NCBI RefSeq assembly: GCF_037975245.1
Contig: NC_092577.1
Location: 33,376,398-33,440,397, forward strand
Source of the DNA: Apostichopus japonicus
Lineage: Eukaryota > Echinodermata > Holothuroidea > Aspidochirotida > Stichopodidae
Length of the DNA stretch: 64,000 nucleotides
Direction: 5' to 3'
Shown: positions 48,738 to 60,984 of the stretch, piece after piece
How the letters are laid out: each line of letters begins with the position of its first letter
Position numbering within the stretch: position 1 is the first letter of the stretch
Notes under the pieces: generated by a model
What the model was told of the DNA's origin: nothing
The model's database searches: none
Seen by the model: the letters and a program-made list of their open reading frames with translations, nothing else
Translations under genes and position numbers: made by a program

Positions 48738-49385
48738 GGAAAGCCATTTTAACATTCAATCGGGAATTTCGGATATCTCGAAATAATTTCAGATATCTCA
48801 AATTAAATTACAGATATCTCCAATTTATTTAAGATATCTACAAATAATTGCAGATATCTTAAAATCAAATTCAGATATCTCGAAATACCAGAGAATTTCA
48901 GATATCTGAAATTGAATTCGAGATATCTGAAATTGAATTCGAGATATCTGAAATTCAATTTCAGATATCTGAAATAGAATTTCAGATATCTCGAATTCAT
49001 TTCAGATATCTCGAATTCGATTTCAGATACCTCGAATTCAATTTCAGATATCTCGAATTCAATTTCAGATATCTCGAATTCAATTTCAGATATCTCGAAT
49101 TCAATTTCAGATATCTCGAATTCAATTTCAGATATCTCGAATTCAATTTCGGATATCTCGAATTCAATTTCAGATATCTGAATTAGAATTTCATATATCT
49201 CGAAATCTATTTTAGATATCTCGAATTCAATTTCAGATATCTCGAATTCAATTTCAGATATCTGAATTAGAATCTCAGATATCTCGAAATCTATTTTAGA
49301 TATCTCGAATTCAATTTCAGATATCTGAAATAAGAAATAATTTCAGATATCTAAAATTCCCGATTAAATGTTAAAATGGCTTTCC
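48738..49385. mobile_element. MITE-like element filled with a 21-bp satellite
   Basis: The outer 32 bp at the two ends (48738-48769 and 49354-49385) are inverted repeats with one mismatch; they begin GGAAAGCCATTTTAACATT. The interior is about 25 units of CAGATATCTCGAATTCAATTT, each built from palindromic GATATC and GAATTC. Units switch orientation near 48910-48960. Both flanks contain ACGTCCA, but no aligned target duplication is clear. This looks like a satellite-bearing terminal-inverted-repeat element; its superfamily is unknown. Confidence 0.8.
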
Positions 49386-49389
49386 AAAC

Positions 49390-50145
49390 GTCCACGTGAA
49401 AGTAGGTTATCAGTTTTCACGTATAAACACGTTGGTATCGTCATTAAGTTATCTTTGCACCTTAACATAATGAAGAGGCCTACACATTACCAGGTTAATG
49501 CGTTAGCAGCACGGATTGATAGTAAACACGTGTGCGTAATTACTTAGCATTGTCACATAAAATGCGTATCATTTCAAAATATTGAAAGTGACACAAAAGT
49601 GGTCTACATGAATTTAAAGTTTGATGATGGAGCAGACTAATAATTTGTTACATCTCAACATAAGGACGTAATCTTAACGGGAAATAGATGAATTTCAGCC
49701 CCCGAAAATGCATTGAATATATATTCGCATACCACTTGTATCGTTCAATGGTGTCTTTGGGAGGCCGATATTGACAGTAAATGGCAGGGGTCAATTATAA
49801 CGTAAGAGGAGGCGGAGGGACAAAATGAATTTCTTCTGACACTCAAAATAGGCTATATTCAACAAAATGGAAACAATTGATTGTTTAGACCCCTCTGTCC
49901 CCCACCCCATCCTCATACAAACAATAGACAAGTGAGATTAATTCCGGTCCGATGGGATGATAATATCAGCCGCTGCAGGCATGTAATTGCAGTGTTTGTA
50001 ATGTTGTGAAAATGATCATAGCGACAACTATGTGTTTAACTATGTGTTTATCATAACAGGTACTCAGGTTGCGACGAGGTTACATGTATATGGCCGTTCG
50101 TGTAGGATAGATATCATATCGCTCAAGATGAAAAAGACGGCGATT
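49390..50145. other. Intergenic DNA between gene D and the sulfotransferase
   Basis: Unremarkable AT-rich sequence; no exon, repeat or RNA gene that I can support. Confidence 0.4.
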
Positions 50146-50149
50146 TTAA

Positions 50150-50509
50150 AGGGTGTGAAGACTCGCGCAAAAAGAAACGTCTAATGCCGGTAATTTGACC
50201 TACTTTCGAATGAGGTGTAACAGAAGAGTTAGACACCACCATCGATCCCAGAAAATACACACACAGCTTGCTACCGTCGGTAATTAGGCACTAGTGTACA
50301 GTCAGTACATTCAGCTGCGGTCAATACCCACAGCATAGTATACAAACGATACAGCGATGGACATCTCAGGTCCAGCTAAAGATAGCAAGGTATCACGTTT
50401 CATTACTGTCTGCATTTTGTAGCGACACGAACAAAACCTCACTTGCAAGCAACAGAAAGTTAACTTTTTCAGTTGGCCGCACGCAGTTTGGGGCGAGTCT
50501 TCAATGCCT
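50150..50509. mobile_element. TTAA-type MITE, longer relative of the 20016 copy
   Basis: The left end AGGGTGTGAAGACTCGC follows TTAA; the right end GCGAGTCTTCAATGCCT is followed by TTCA, a changed TTAA. The left 100 bp and the right end match 20016-20134. It lies about 180 bp downstream of the sulfotransferase stop codon, possibly within its 3' UTR. Confidence 0.65.
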
Positions 50510-50686
50510 TCAATGTCGAATTATGTCGGGGAGGGGATGGGGGCATAATGAGCGGGGGACGCGGTCCTGTTACACCCACCTAGCCTAAATCCGGCACAGA
50601 CTGGGTCCTGAGTCATCAAGGTTAAAATCACCTATATGTCTTCATACCCCCATGAAATCAATTTAATATAAGCTTAAACTTTCATT

Positions 50687-51438
50687 TCAGCGCGTGTAGT
50701 CCCACAAAAAGCTGTTATCGTGTAGTATGTCTGCCAGCTCTATCACGTACGGACGATAAAACTCTCTCAGCATAGATCTGGTCTCGTTCAACATCGGTCC
50801 CGCCTCATCCTTCATGATAGCATTTGTATTTGACTTGCTCTTCATACATATCGCATTTATCTCGATTTCAGTGAGTTTTTCTGGAAGAATTGAAATTGAA
50901 AAATATCAGAAAATTATAGGAAATAAGTTCTCGACATTTTAGTTTGTTTTTAGGTTGGCGTCTATCTGTCCGGTGGACAAAGCGAAGTATAGATGAAAAT
51001 TAGTTGAGACTATAGTCTCACTATAGCTGAGACTATAGTGGAACATTAGTAGTTGTTACTCAGAGGTTCACGCTTTCAGCGATCATCAGACAACAACTGG
51101 TAGCTTCAGTTAATAATCAGAAGTTATTTTTACTACGCCTATACGACCACAAATGTGAGAGAAGCCCGCAAGGGCTTATGGCTTACAACTTACACGTCGG
51201 ATGGCTTCCAATTCAACATGTTAAACTCAAATTTGGAAACTTTGGAACCTCTTTGAAAGTTATACAAAGCCAGTTTATACACATTCACACACCAGTAGAA
51301 TCATTTTGGCCGAGTGGTACGGACTTCAGCCTATGGCACAAGGTCCTGGTTTGATTCCTACTTCCCCTGAGTCCAAAAAGGACGAAACCGGTCGTGAAGT
51401 GGTACCGTAGTTTTCTGATGTGTCGGATCTTTTTAATT

Positions 51439-51475
<37 letters not shown>

Positions 51476-51887
51476 ATACCACTTGCTACATATTCATTAT
51501 ATATGGATGGATGTATGGATGGACGTACGGACGGATGGATGGATGGATGAGAGTTACCCGTATATGTACACTCACCTGCACCAAGAAATTCGTATATTTC
51601 AGGTAAAATCTGTCTACAACCTTTATGCCAATTGCTGAGGTTTATAAACATAAATTGTTGCCGGGGATATCTTAACAGCCAGTCTCGTGTGTAAAGAGAG
51701 TACAAACCTATTTGTAGTCTCTGCAAAAGAAACGAAATTGAAATCTACAATTATGAAGGGCAGTACTTTATTTGTTGTTGTCTTTTGTTGTTTCTATAAC
51801 AATTCTAATGTTACCAATCGACTGACATCTGTGTAATTGTCATACATCAACAAAAGTCCCTTCGACGATGACGATGACGAAGACGAA

Positions 51888-51922
<35 letters not shown>

Positions 51923-53874
51923 AGACGAAGACGAAGACAAACCTACGTGGCCATGAATATTTTTGGGCAAAGCATATAGGTGTAATTTCTTTAAGAATGT
52001 TGTATTAAAACATATTAAATCGTATATAATGATGTTGAATCTCACAGCTGGACGACTCTGATACACGCATGCGTATTCTGATCCTCTTGACGTCAAACAT
52101 GCCTTGTATTCGTCTATCGATGTCCTGACTAGTTCGTGAAAGTTTTCTGGGGAAATGTTTCTAAGCTTGTTGAAGAACACGTAGTCTGAATATAACCTGT
52201 AATAAATAAATGTATACAGCTAAAATTTTCATATAATTGTAACCGTTTCAAATCTGCAACGCTTTCTGGAATGTATATTTATACCTTGCATGAACACAAT
52301 ATATTGGATCCTTTTTCATCATTTATTTATTTATTCATTCATTCATTTATTTATTGTTCGATCTATATTGTATCGCAAGGGTAATACCATGAAGCGTAAT
52401 TTTACATGGAACTCAAACGCATGCACGTAAATGAATACTACAGATTATAATGAATACGAACACGTATATATAATGTGAGGGTAGTTCATTCATTATTTCC
52501 TTGTTAGTTTGTCTTTATTTTGGACCTTAAACTTACCAATAATCATGGGCGTCAGCAGGTTTCAGAAAGTTGGGGGGACACTATACTATCTAAGCGGAGC
52601 GCCACCATTGGTTGGCGCGTAAATTTTGGGTACATAAGACCCCCTAGATCGCAGGAGACGGCCTTCCTGAGTCGTTTTTAGTTACATCAGAACCAGATCT
52701 GTGAGGAGAAATTTTGTCTCACAAAACTAAATTCCGACAGAAAGTACTGGTAGAAAGATGCCGTTCTGACACCAAGGGAAACGAATTACACAGCGTCCAT
52801 CTCAAACGAAATATTTTCGGTAGTTTGGTATCATATAATACCCTGCATACAGGCAGAATACTGTCTGTAGGGCCTAAAATATATGATATTACCTTCCTGG
52901 TGGGGTCTTCGACTTGTTTTCAAGTTGAAATGCGTCGTTTTCTCTGATTCACAGTGTAGGGCAAGGGGAATTCCATTTCTGACGAGAAGGGGTGCTTCCA
53001 CAAAACACTCTAAAACATCGTTCAAACATCGCACAAACTTTTATCAGAGGTCTCGGACGAAGCGGGGAGGGTGAATATCGGAGGAAGGGGGATAAAGGGC
53101 CAAGCACTGTTCTAATTTCCAGTGCAATTTATTGATAATGATTCTTAAGTTAGATTCTACTTGAATCAGCTCAGCAATTGTGATAGAAAATCGCGCATAT
53201 GCATGTGATTTTTTTAATAACTGCTCTGAAAAGTGGGGGGGACAAATGATATGATATCCCCTCCACTTTTGAAAGTGGGGGGGGGACATGTCCCCCCGTC
53301 CCCCACCTGTTGACGCCCATGCCAATAATTAATATTTTTCAAAACGTACAACCATTTGCTAAAACTAGAGTGTGCATTGTCATTGTGTATTATGGTTAGT
53401 AAATCTTAGCATTTCCCCCTAATTGTCCTTATACTTAGATTTGATTACTCCTTTTCTGAAGAATGACTGCAGATTAATACTAAGAACTACAATGCGTTAC
53501 GTATGTTCTTAACACTTGAAGTATGATCTTATTAATAGCACGGATTAGTAGCCACCGGATTTAAAACATTAAAACATAACTATAATATTGACTGTAAAAG
53601 GTATTTATTAAAGAAAGAAAGAGAAAAAAAAAGGTATCTTAACGGAAGTAGAAGGACGACAAGTTTTTGAATCTAAAGAGAGCCTCACCTACTTGCCGGT
53701 TCTCTGAAGATCACCATTAATTTTGCATCTGGCAACAATGCCTTAATGACGTCAGCTAAGATGTAAGGCGGTCCTTTCTGAAAGTACTTGGGATATTTGG
53801 CCAACCAACCTTCGTTATCCCAGTAAGTTGAGGCTGAACCATCAACTTGTAAAAAAATAGAATACAGTGAAAAA

Positions 53875-53933
<59 letters not shown>

Positions 53934-53994
53934 CCTATATAGATATATATAAATATAAATATATATATAGGCCTATATAGATATAGATATAGAT

Positions 53995-54042
<48 letters not shown>

Positions 54043-57000
54043 ATATATATATATGTATGTATATATGTATATATAAATATACAAATGTATATGTTTATAT
54101 ATATAGTATATTGATATGTGGGATAGCCTATGTAAACCAATCTTCCCCAAAAAAATTATTTAATAATTTATAAATTTATATAACGGTAACTAAGTTTATG
54201 AGTATACTTTCAAAACATTAAAACATTACATCTCAGAATAATTTCAATTTTCTGCAAATATATACTCAAATTTCTCGCTTATGTATGTATGTTGCTTGTA
54301 TGGAATTTTTGTTTTTTCGAATTTCGGTCGTTTTCTCTCCTTTTTTTTTGTATTTGTTTGGTCTTAAAAAGAGATAAGATAATATTCTAAACAAACCGGT
54401 GATGGCTTGGTCCTTTCGTCTGCCTTTGCCAATCAGCCTCCTTATTGCCGGGGTAAAGATTTTATCTCCATAATGCCTAAGTGGAGATCCTGAATACGTA
54501 AAAAAAAAAAAAAAAAATCAAGAAGGTTTTTCTCTCGTTTTAGTTTGTTGGGTTTTGACACCTTTACGTTACTTTAAAATATCATAAACAATAGTATGGC
54601 CAAGTTTCATTTCAGGCAGAAGCAAGTGTTGACAATGGTCGGAATTTCACTATTTTTTTTTTTTTTTGTTACGTTTTAAAATCAATTATAATATAAGATT
54701 CTGATGTCCTTTAAACTTTCCTAAACTGTTATGCTTGGCGACCAATATCAGTATGCTTTACCTATATGCATGACATGTGGTACTACAATAATAATTGCTC
54801 CGTTGATTACACGCTACATTCATCACTTTCCAAGGTCGCTAGAGCATAGTTTAGAACAGGGTTGTCCAACCTTTTGCAGAGGAGGGCCACATGGAATGAT
54901 TATGATGAAGGAGGGGGCCACATGAACCCTACGCTCGATCTTTTGCCCGAAGCCCAAGGCAACAAAATGTGAGCACTGCGCGCGGAGCGCACTGATTTAT
55001 TTTCCTTCCTGATGAAACAGATGAATAAAGTACAGCCCCACCCCCCCCCCTCCTCCGCTGAGAGTGTCACACAAACTGACCTGTATGCAGTTTTTTGGAC
55101 CCAGAAGGTTCGAATCATTGATTATATAGCTTCAAATTGTTATCAATAAATCTGCTCACTAAAATTTCGCACCGTACAGCATCTCTGGCGGGACGGACGC
55201 AACCCTGCGGCGGGCCGGACTGTGGCCCGCGGGCCGTAGGTTGGACAACCCTGGTTTAGAAGCTTTCAACTGATATGTCCCATCCATCATAATTATGATA
55301 GTCAATGACTGTCATTTTTCACGTACAATGTGTTTTTTTAAACCTCCACGACAGTTTAGAAGAGGTGCCAGCTTAGTTTAGTGTTCCATAACCCACCCAT
55401 CTGCCAGCTTTCCTTGCAGAAGCTTTCTTATTTCATGCTGGAATGTTTTAAAACGCCCTATAAATCATCTTTCAATTCCACCTGATGTTTTAGACTATAT
55501 TAGTATATAGTTTCTTACATTCTCTTCAAGATTCAAGCATCATCCCAAGGAATGATTATGATAACTGAATGCATGCCAAAGAAAACTTAATTTCAGCAGT
55601 TCTAATTTGGACTATCATTTTTGGAGGGGGGGGGGGAGGGGGGGGGAGGGACTTCAATCTTTTCTTTCCTTTTCATTTCTAAATAAATTTAAATTATAAA
55701 TGATTCTCGTATACTTCTACAGGAGCATATCAGTGATATGCACATGAAACTACATATGCTAAATATATACTGTCTGGCAAATGTGCAAGCTTATAGTTTA
55801 CGGGGTGGGAAGAATAAATGTTGACTGAGTGGGTAATAATTGTCCACCCAGTAATTAGTATGCTATTTAAATAATTTTGGGGCAAAGCGCTCAGTGGGAG
55901 GATTTTTTTCCTTCAAAATTCAAAAGTGTTAATTAGCACAACCTTCTTTGCTAAGACCTATAATCAATTTTTAGCCCAGATTTATAAACTAAATAATGAC
56001 TCAAAATGCACACTTTGACGTCTAATCTCCCCTCTACTTTGCGATTCGCCACATCCACACCCCTCTTTTATAGAATGTTGGGTGCGACTCTGGCCTATCC
56101 GTCATGGTTCAACTATAGATCAGTAGGGGTTGGGGGGAGGGCGGTGCGGTTGAATTCGGCCTCCACATTTTAATTCATGTGCACGTCACCTGTTTGAAAT
56201 CGCGACTCTACTGTCAATAAACGGGCTACAAACGGGACGAGTAATTCTCACTGGGAACGAATATCCGATAAAGAACCCGGAAACCGAGAACGAATATCCG
56301 AAAAGAGTAACCTATATAAAATCAGTAATCGAGTCTAAAAGGGATGTTCGAAACCCGGATGAGCTCTTACCACGGCGACTTGCCCTTGCTAACCATTGTA
56401 CCTCTTTACGGATTGATATAATGTCCGGGTGCGAGAGCATCTTACGATAGAGATCTGTGGTGCCACACTTTGGCAACCCAAGTAAAAGTGCGTATGGTAA
56501 GCAAATTAGATCCGTTGAGTTGTCGCGTAAGTAGCAAGGATTTTTGTATTCTGGTAGAAAGGTGATAGGTAGTTCTTCGAAGATCTGCATGATAACAAAA
56601 AACAAAAAAATTGCAAGAAAATTGTAGAAAGAGGAAGATATTGTGTAAGATGCGACTCCTATTTATTTTTTTGGTTTCGTTATTCTGATACGCATCGTAT
56701 GAAAGTAAGGCATATAATAAACCAGTATCATAAATGTAATAACCGAGAGCAGGCGGAGCCGCTTCAACTCTAGGCAAACACCCCCCCCCCGCCCCCTCGC
56801 CCTTACCTATTTTCAAAAAATGAGGGTATCGTTATGTTTCTGCTCCCTCACTTTTTTTCAACTACGGATGCATTCCACGGTAGCTCTAAAACATGCAACA
56901 GGATTGTGGGGGGCGCTGGGGGGTTGACCATTTCCTGGGAGGGCGTCTTGTTACTATCTAAGCGGAGCGCCACCATAGGTTGGCGCGTAGCTAAAAAGGC

Positions 57001-60000
57001 CTCCTATAGATCGTCGGAAATGACACTTCCCAGGCCTTGTAAGTAGGGGTGTCAATTTGATTTAAATCGTGGGGGGGGAGGCGTAATCGATTCGAGTATT
57101 CCGGCCGCAAGTACTATCTAAGCGAAGCGCCACCATCAGTTGGCGCGCAGCGTTTACCAAGAAAATTTCAGATTTCAATACCTGCCAGATCGCCGGAGAT
57201 GGCACTTGCCAGGCTGGATAGCAGCCATCTAGTTGCGTGATTTCTGGAGAAAATTACAGGCTTGTAAGTGTGGGTGTCAATTTGATTTGAAACGTGGGGG
57301 GGGGGGGGCGTAATCGATTCGAGTATTCCGGCCGCAAGTACTATCTAAGCGGAGCGCCACCATCAGTTGGCGCGCAGCGTTTACCAAGAAAATTTCAGAT
57401 TTCAGTACCTGCCAGATCGCCGGAGATGGCACTTGCCAGGCTGGATAGCAGCCATCTAGTTGCGTGATTTCTGGAGAAAATTACAGGCCTTGTAAGTGTG
57501 GGTGTCAATTTGATTTGAAACGTGGGGGGGGGGAGGCGTAATCGATTCGAGTATTCCGGCCGCAAGTACTATCTAAGCGGAGCGTGATTTCTGGAGAAAA
57601 TTACAAATTCGTCACTCAGGAAATCTGCAATAAAGTTCATGCGTCGCCCCCCCCACGCACCCCCTGGCTACGCCACTGAACAGGATCCTTTGTATTATCC
57701 AGCCAAATGGGTGCCTGTTTGAACGCTTCCTATGGCACTGGTAATTGGGATTTGCGCCGTTCTTTGTATTTAAAAAGTTTCATGACGTTATATTAATTTC
57801 GAAACTTCTTCATCTGTGACGTCATTATCAACTCGGACCATCTAGTATGATATGCTGGTGGGATGTAAATGATTGACAATATATGGAGGTACAACGGAGT
57901 GAAATATGGTAGCTGTATATGGAGAGAGATAGGCCTACATAAATTTAACGTTGAACGTTAAATAATTGTAAAGGTAGATATTCACACTACTACCCGATTT
58001 TGTCCCCGTCCCCCACCCCTTCCCCACCTCTCTTTGCCCTTATCTTCTGAAATCACCCCCCCCCCCCCAGCCCCATGTAATCGTTTTTATATCAAACATG
58101 GGGAAGGTAACGCCTTAACACGAATACTAAAAAAATTGAATCACTTCTCAACCTAAATCCTCTTAGATACTGAGACAATAACCAAGTTGTCAAGCATGAC
58201 GGTCTTACGTCCAGTGAAGGGTCACGAGTCACTGTTGCAATAAAGCCTATATTAGGGGTCCTCATGAAATTATTTCACCCTTGTCTTGAAACAAGTAAAA
58301 TACGGATAATTATCATTTTCTTTTCTTCTGGGGCAATTAAATTGGTTAAAACTGCCGTACTTTTAATTAGTTTTGGTCAGCAGATAGAGAGTGGTGTGAG
58401 CACTTGGAAACTTAGACTCAACTGGCCGATGTCCTCATGAAGAATGGGAATAAACATGACATAATATTCTGTATCTTCACGATTCTTGCATTTTTTGTGT
58501 GTAGAGGGGCCCGTGGGGGTGGGGGGATGTTGTTCTATACCTGAGGCCGCAGTAGTTTTAATAGTTCGGGTATGTCTGATTGGTCTACGATCCGAGGGTT
58601 GGTTCTATTTAGGCTATTTAGGTTCTCTGATATCTCTTCACCATCGTCGTCTGGCGATCGGTCAGTCAGCAAATGCGTAGTATCGGAGTTTGTGTAACCG
58701 GCCATGGAAGTTGAATGTGTCCCCAGACTGTCCTTGATATTTTTGGTAAGTAGTGTGTTTCCATCTTCTTCACGATAACCACCATATATCCTACCGTAAT
58801 ATGTCCTTATCACTTGCGGAATGTAATCATGGCGGATCGAACTATTAGTGTCCAACGATACAAGTATCACAGTCACCACGCAAGTGATGATTATGGTAAA
58901 ACAGTAATTTCGCTGTGACAGAAGGAAAAGAAGAGCGGGAAAAAAATAGACAAATATAGGAATAAAAAATAAGTGATATCAACTATTACGTGGTCTACAA
59001 GAATGGATGTTGATAGAACAAGTTACGAACGAATTGATTACTAGGTGTTGCATATATACAGAGATCAAACTGAAAGTTGTTTGAGCCAATGGTTAGATTT
59101 CGGAGCACCTAACGGCGACTTAAATGCCTCAGGAACGCACAACCGGCGAAATGAGATGCGGTTCAGTGGCGGAGCGTCCATACAGTCAGAGGGGTGGATT
59201 CCCCCCCCCCCCCTGACGGACTCAAATGGACTGCTGGCGTCCTTTTCAGCTTTTACCACTTTTTACTTATTCGCGATTATTGACTTTTTTATTGCGCTCT
59301 CAAATACCTATTGACATTTGTCACATTTTGTTGGTGTAATTTTCTGACAAAATGGCGATGACACCTATTTATTCTTCGTTTATCTCCAAATAAGCATGGC
59401 CCGGAAAGGGTCATTTCCGGCGATCTAGGGAGTATCTTTACTCAAAAAAATTGTGTACGCTCCGCGCCAACTTGTGGTGGCGCTCCGCTTAGATAGTGTC
59501 AAAAGCGCCCCTACAGACCATTCTCGCCCCCCCCCCCCTGACCAATACCCCTAGCTCCGCCACTGATGCGGTTCCCACATGTACCCACCCTTCTGATGAT
59601 ATTGAACATGTCACTTGTTTGTTGGTACAATAATAATAATAGTTATTTTTTTAAATATATATAATTATGTGCTGTATACGTGTAGAGTTGTTACGTAATT
59701 CAAGTTTCAGGTTCGGTACGCCTTTTATAATGCCATCGCATATGGACAATATCATAGCCTACTGACACGAATTTTGAACCACGATGAATTTTCTAAAGAT
59801 ATTCGTGGAATATTTTAATTAATTACAGATACCTATGTTTTATCTGCTTGTGATTAGTGATTGGGGGTTCGTTTCGTCTTTTACCTGCAGTTTCCCATTA
59901 CAACTTATAAAAGAAAGAAAAAGGATTTAAATCTAAGTCATACGGTCTTAAATAAATGTTAAGCATATATATTTTACGTACCTTATTCCCCATGACTGAG

Positions 60001-60035
60001 ATGTACCGTTTCCGTCGAAGGTTTACAGTTTCCAT
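50687..60035 (-). CDS. Carbohydrate sulfotransferase 15-like (GalNAc4S-6-O-sulfotransferase family)
   Basis: Eight coding exons, 5' to 3': 60035-59982, 58912-58541, 56584-56371, 54489-54397, 53845-53689, 52196-52046, 51720-51576 and 50880-50687 (TGA). They sum to 1,380 nt and 459 residues with all phases agreeing. A short basic cytosolic N terminus ([11 protein letters not shown]) precedes a single signal anchor ([17 protein letters not shown]), so it is a type II Golgi protein. The PAPS 5'-phosphosulfate loop is [11 protein letters not shown] (Lys about 181). The 3'-phosphate site is [14 protein letters not shown] (Arg about 292, Ser about 296). [30 protein letters not shown] and the C-terminal LREFYRPY match the layout of vertebrate CHST15, which transfers sulfate from PAPS to C6 of GalNAc-4-sulfate in chondroitin sulfate. 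At 459 residues it is shorter than human CHST15 (about 560), mainly in the stem. Acceptor specificity cannot be read from sequence. Introns contain four MITEs. Confidence 0.9.
51304..51360 (+). mobile_element. tRNA-like (pol III A/B box) fragment
   Basis: TGGCCGAGTGG and GGTTTGATTCC match A and B boxes 30 bp apart, followed by unrelated sequence. It is more likely a SINE head than a tRNA, because no closing acceptor stem is seen. It is in the last intron of the sulfotransferase gene. Confidence 0.4.
51443..51472. repeat. (TA)n microsatellite
   Basis: Short AT run in the last sulfotransferase intron, followed by a GGATGGAT/GGACGGAT tract to about 51550. Confidence 0.9.
51866..51940. repeat. 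(GACGAN)n repeat just past a splice donor
   Basis: GACGAT and GACGAA hexamers; on the sense strand of the sulfotransferase they read as Ser codons in frame with exon 6 and lie about 100 bp beyond its donor. Confidence 0.9.
52544..53321. mobile_element. hAT-type MITE with CATGGGCGTCAGCAGGT ends
   Basis: Inverted ends CATGGGCGTCAGCAGGT and ACCTGTTGACGCCCATG lie inside a perfect 8-bp duplication CCAATAAT (52536-52543, 53322-53329). The shared cassette is inside near the left end. It sits in a sulfotransferase intron; non-coding. Confidence 0.85.
53879..54112. repeat. AT/ATGT microsatellite with GGCCTATATAG steps
   Basis: AT runs interrupted by two TAGGCCTATATAGATAT segments and GTATGTAT units, in a sulfotransferase intron only about 35 bp from exon 5. 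Confidence 0.9.
54857..55253. mobile_element. hAT-type MITE with CAGGGTTGTCCAACCT ends
   Basis: Perfect 16-bp inverted ends CAGGGTTGTCCAACCT and AGGTTGGACAACCCTG lie inside a perfect 8-bp duplication GTTTAGAA (54849-54856, 55254-55261). Subterminal GGGCCACATG and GTGGCCCGCGGGCC follow a common hAT MITE pattern. It sits in a sulfotransferase intron. Confidence 0.9.
55626..55650. repeat. G-rich tract
   Basis: Runs of 9, 6 and 3 or more G in 25 bases on the plus strand (C on the sense strand of the gene); possible G-quadruplex former. Confidence 0.8.
56905..57678. mobile_element. MITE with internal tandem amplification
   Basis: The right end CCTGGCTACGCCACTG is followed by AACAGGAT, and the same 8 bases precede the left border (56897-56904, 57679-57686). 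The left terminal repeat itself appears lost. The interior holds units of about 226 bp in tandem (GTCAATTTGATTT anchors at 57051, 57276 and 57504), each with the shared cassette. hAT type is inferred from the duplication. Confidence 0.7.
59164..59565. mobile_element. hAT-type MITE, CAGTGGCGGAGC family, second copy
   Basis: Inverted ends CAGTGGCGGAGC and GCTCCGCCACTG lie inside a perfect 8-bp duplication ATGCGGTT (59156-59163, 59566-59573). It is closely similar to 26998-27377 along its whole length, so both come from one recent source. It is in the first coding intron of the sulfotransferase. Confidence 0.9.
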
Positions 60036-60250
60036 TTAGTTACATATGCCAATGAGCGTATACCAGCCTGAGTGCAACTCTACTGACGAAATCATGTTTC
60101 GATCGTAAATACACCTATACGGCCGAGAGGCGTGAAAAATAACTGATTTTTTTATGTCTCTCATTTCATACAATAATCGATAACACATTGGACTGAAGGT
60201 TATTTGAAAAGAGCAAAAGAAATTAATTGATTTAATGTGTGCTCCACTTG

Positions 60251-60255
<5 letters not shown>

Positions 60256-60318
<63 letters not shown>

Positions 60319-60504
60319 CGTTATTAGGTATAATGGGCAGACGAGCTTATTATAGGCTAAAACTAGTCTTGTTAAAATTGCGGAGGCTACCGCATTTACA
60401 ATTGTCTGGAAAAATTGTTGGTCGATTTGCTGCCTTCAGGTCTGTGGAATATACCAATCAATTATTGTAATGATGACACGTTTTTTAAATATATATATAT
60501 ATAC

Positions 60505-60545
<41 letters not shown>

Positions 60546-60723
60546 TATAATTGAAATCGTAATGAGTTGGAAATCAAGAACAGTGAAAAAACTTCCAGCC
60601 TCCACCGGGGTTCGAACCCGGGCCTCCCGCTTTATATACGGACACCCTAACCACTAGGCTATGGACGCTGATTATATAAATATATATATATATATATATA
60701 TAGGTATATATATATATATATAT
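60256..60723. repeat. Cluster of (AT)n microsatellites
   Basis: Three AT runs (about 60256-60316, 60494-60545 and 60677-60723) separate unique sequence and the tRNA-like element at 60598-60668. Confidence 0.9.
60598..60668 (-). mobile_element. tRNA-like sequence, probable SINE head
   Basis: On the reverse strand it reads as a 71-base cloverleaf: acceptor arms GCGTCCA/TGGAGGC (6 of 7 pairs), D-arm region TAGCCTAGTGGTTAGG, an anticodon loop ATATAAA (formal anticodon AUA) and a perfect T-arm CCGGGTTCGAACCCCGG. An AUA anticodon is not used by normal eukaryotic tRNA-Tyr genes. The sequence is followed by about 45 bp and an AT tail, so a SINE or tRNA pseudogene fits better than a working tRNA. Confidence 0.55.
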
Positions 60724-60984
60724 ACACACCAGTACACAGTATGTATACTTGTGTTGTATAGTAACAGCGTGAAAACACTGGGGGAAAAAACTTTTTCTTA
60801 ATATCTGTATTTTCTTAATATCTGAAGTTTCTTAATATCGGTATGTTTATTGTTGTTATGATTTATTCTTAGCGTTACCCCTACCCTGGTTCAGCAAAGC
60901 CGTGTTGCCCCTTGGTGAGTGGATTCTAGTACTACAACACTGTGGTACTACAACATTGCCCTACTAGTACTACAGTACTACAAC

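Noticed and set aside
60598-60668. Functional tRNA-Tyr (formal anticodon AUA)
   Set aside because: One acceptor mismatch, an anticodon not used by eukaryotic tRNA-Tyr, and a following AT tail point to a SINE head or pseudogene.
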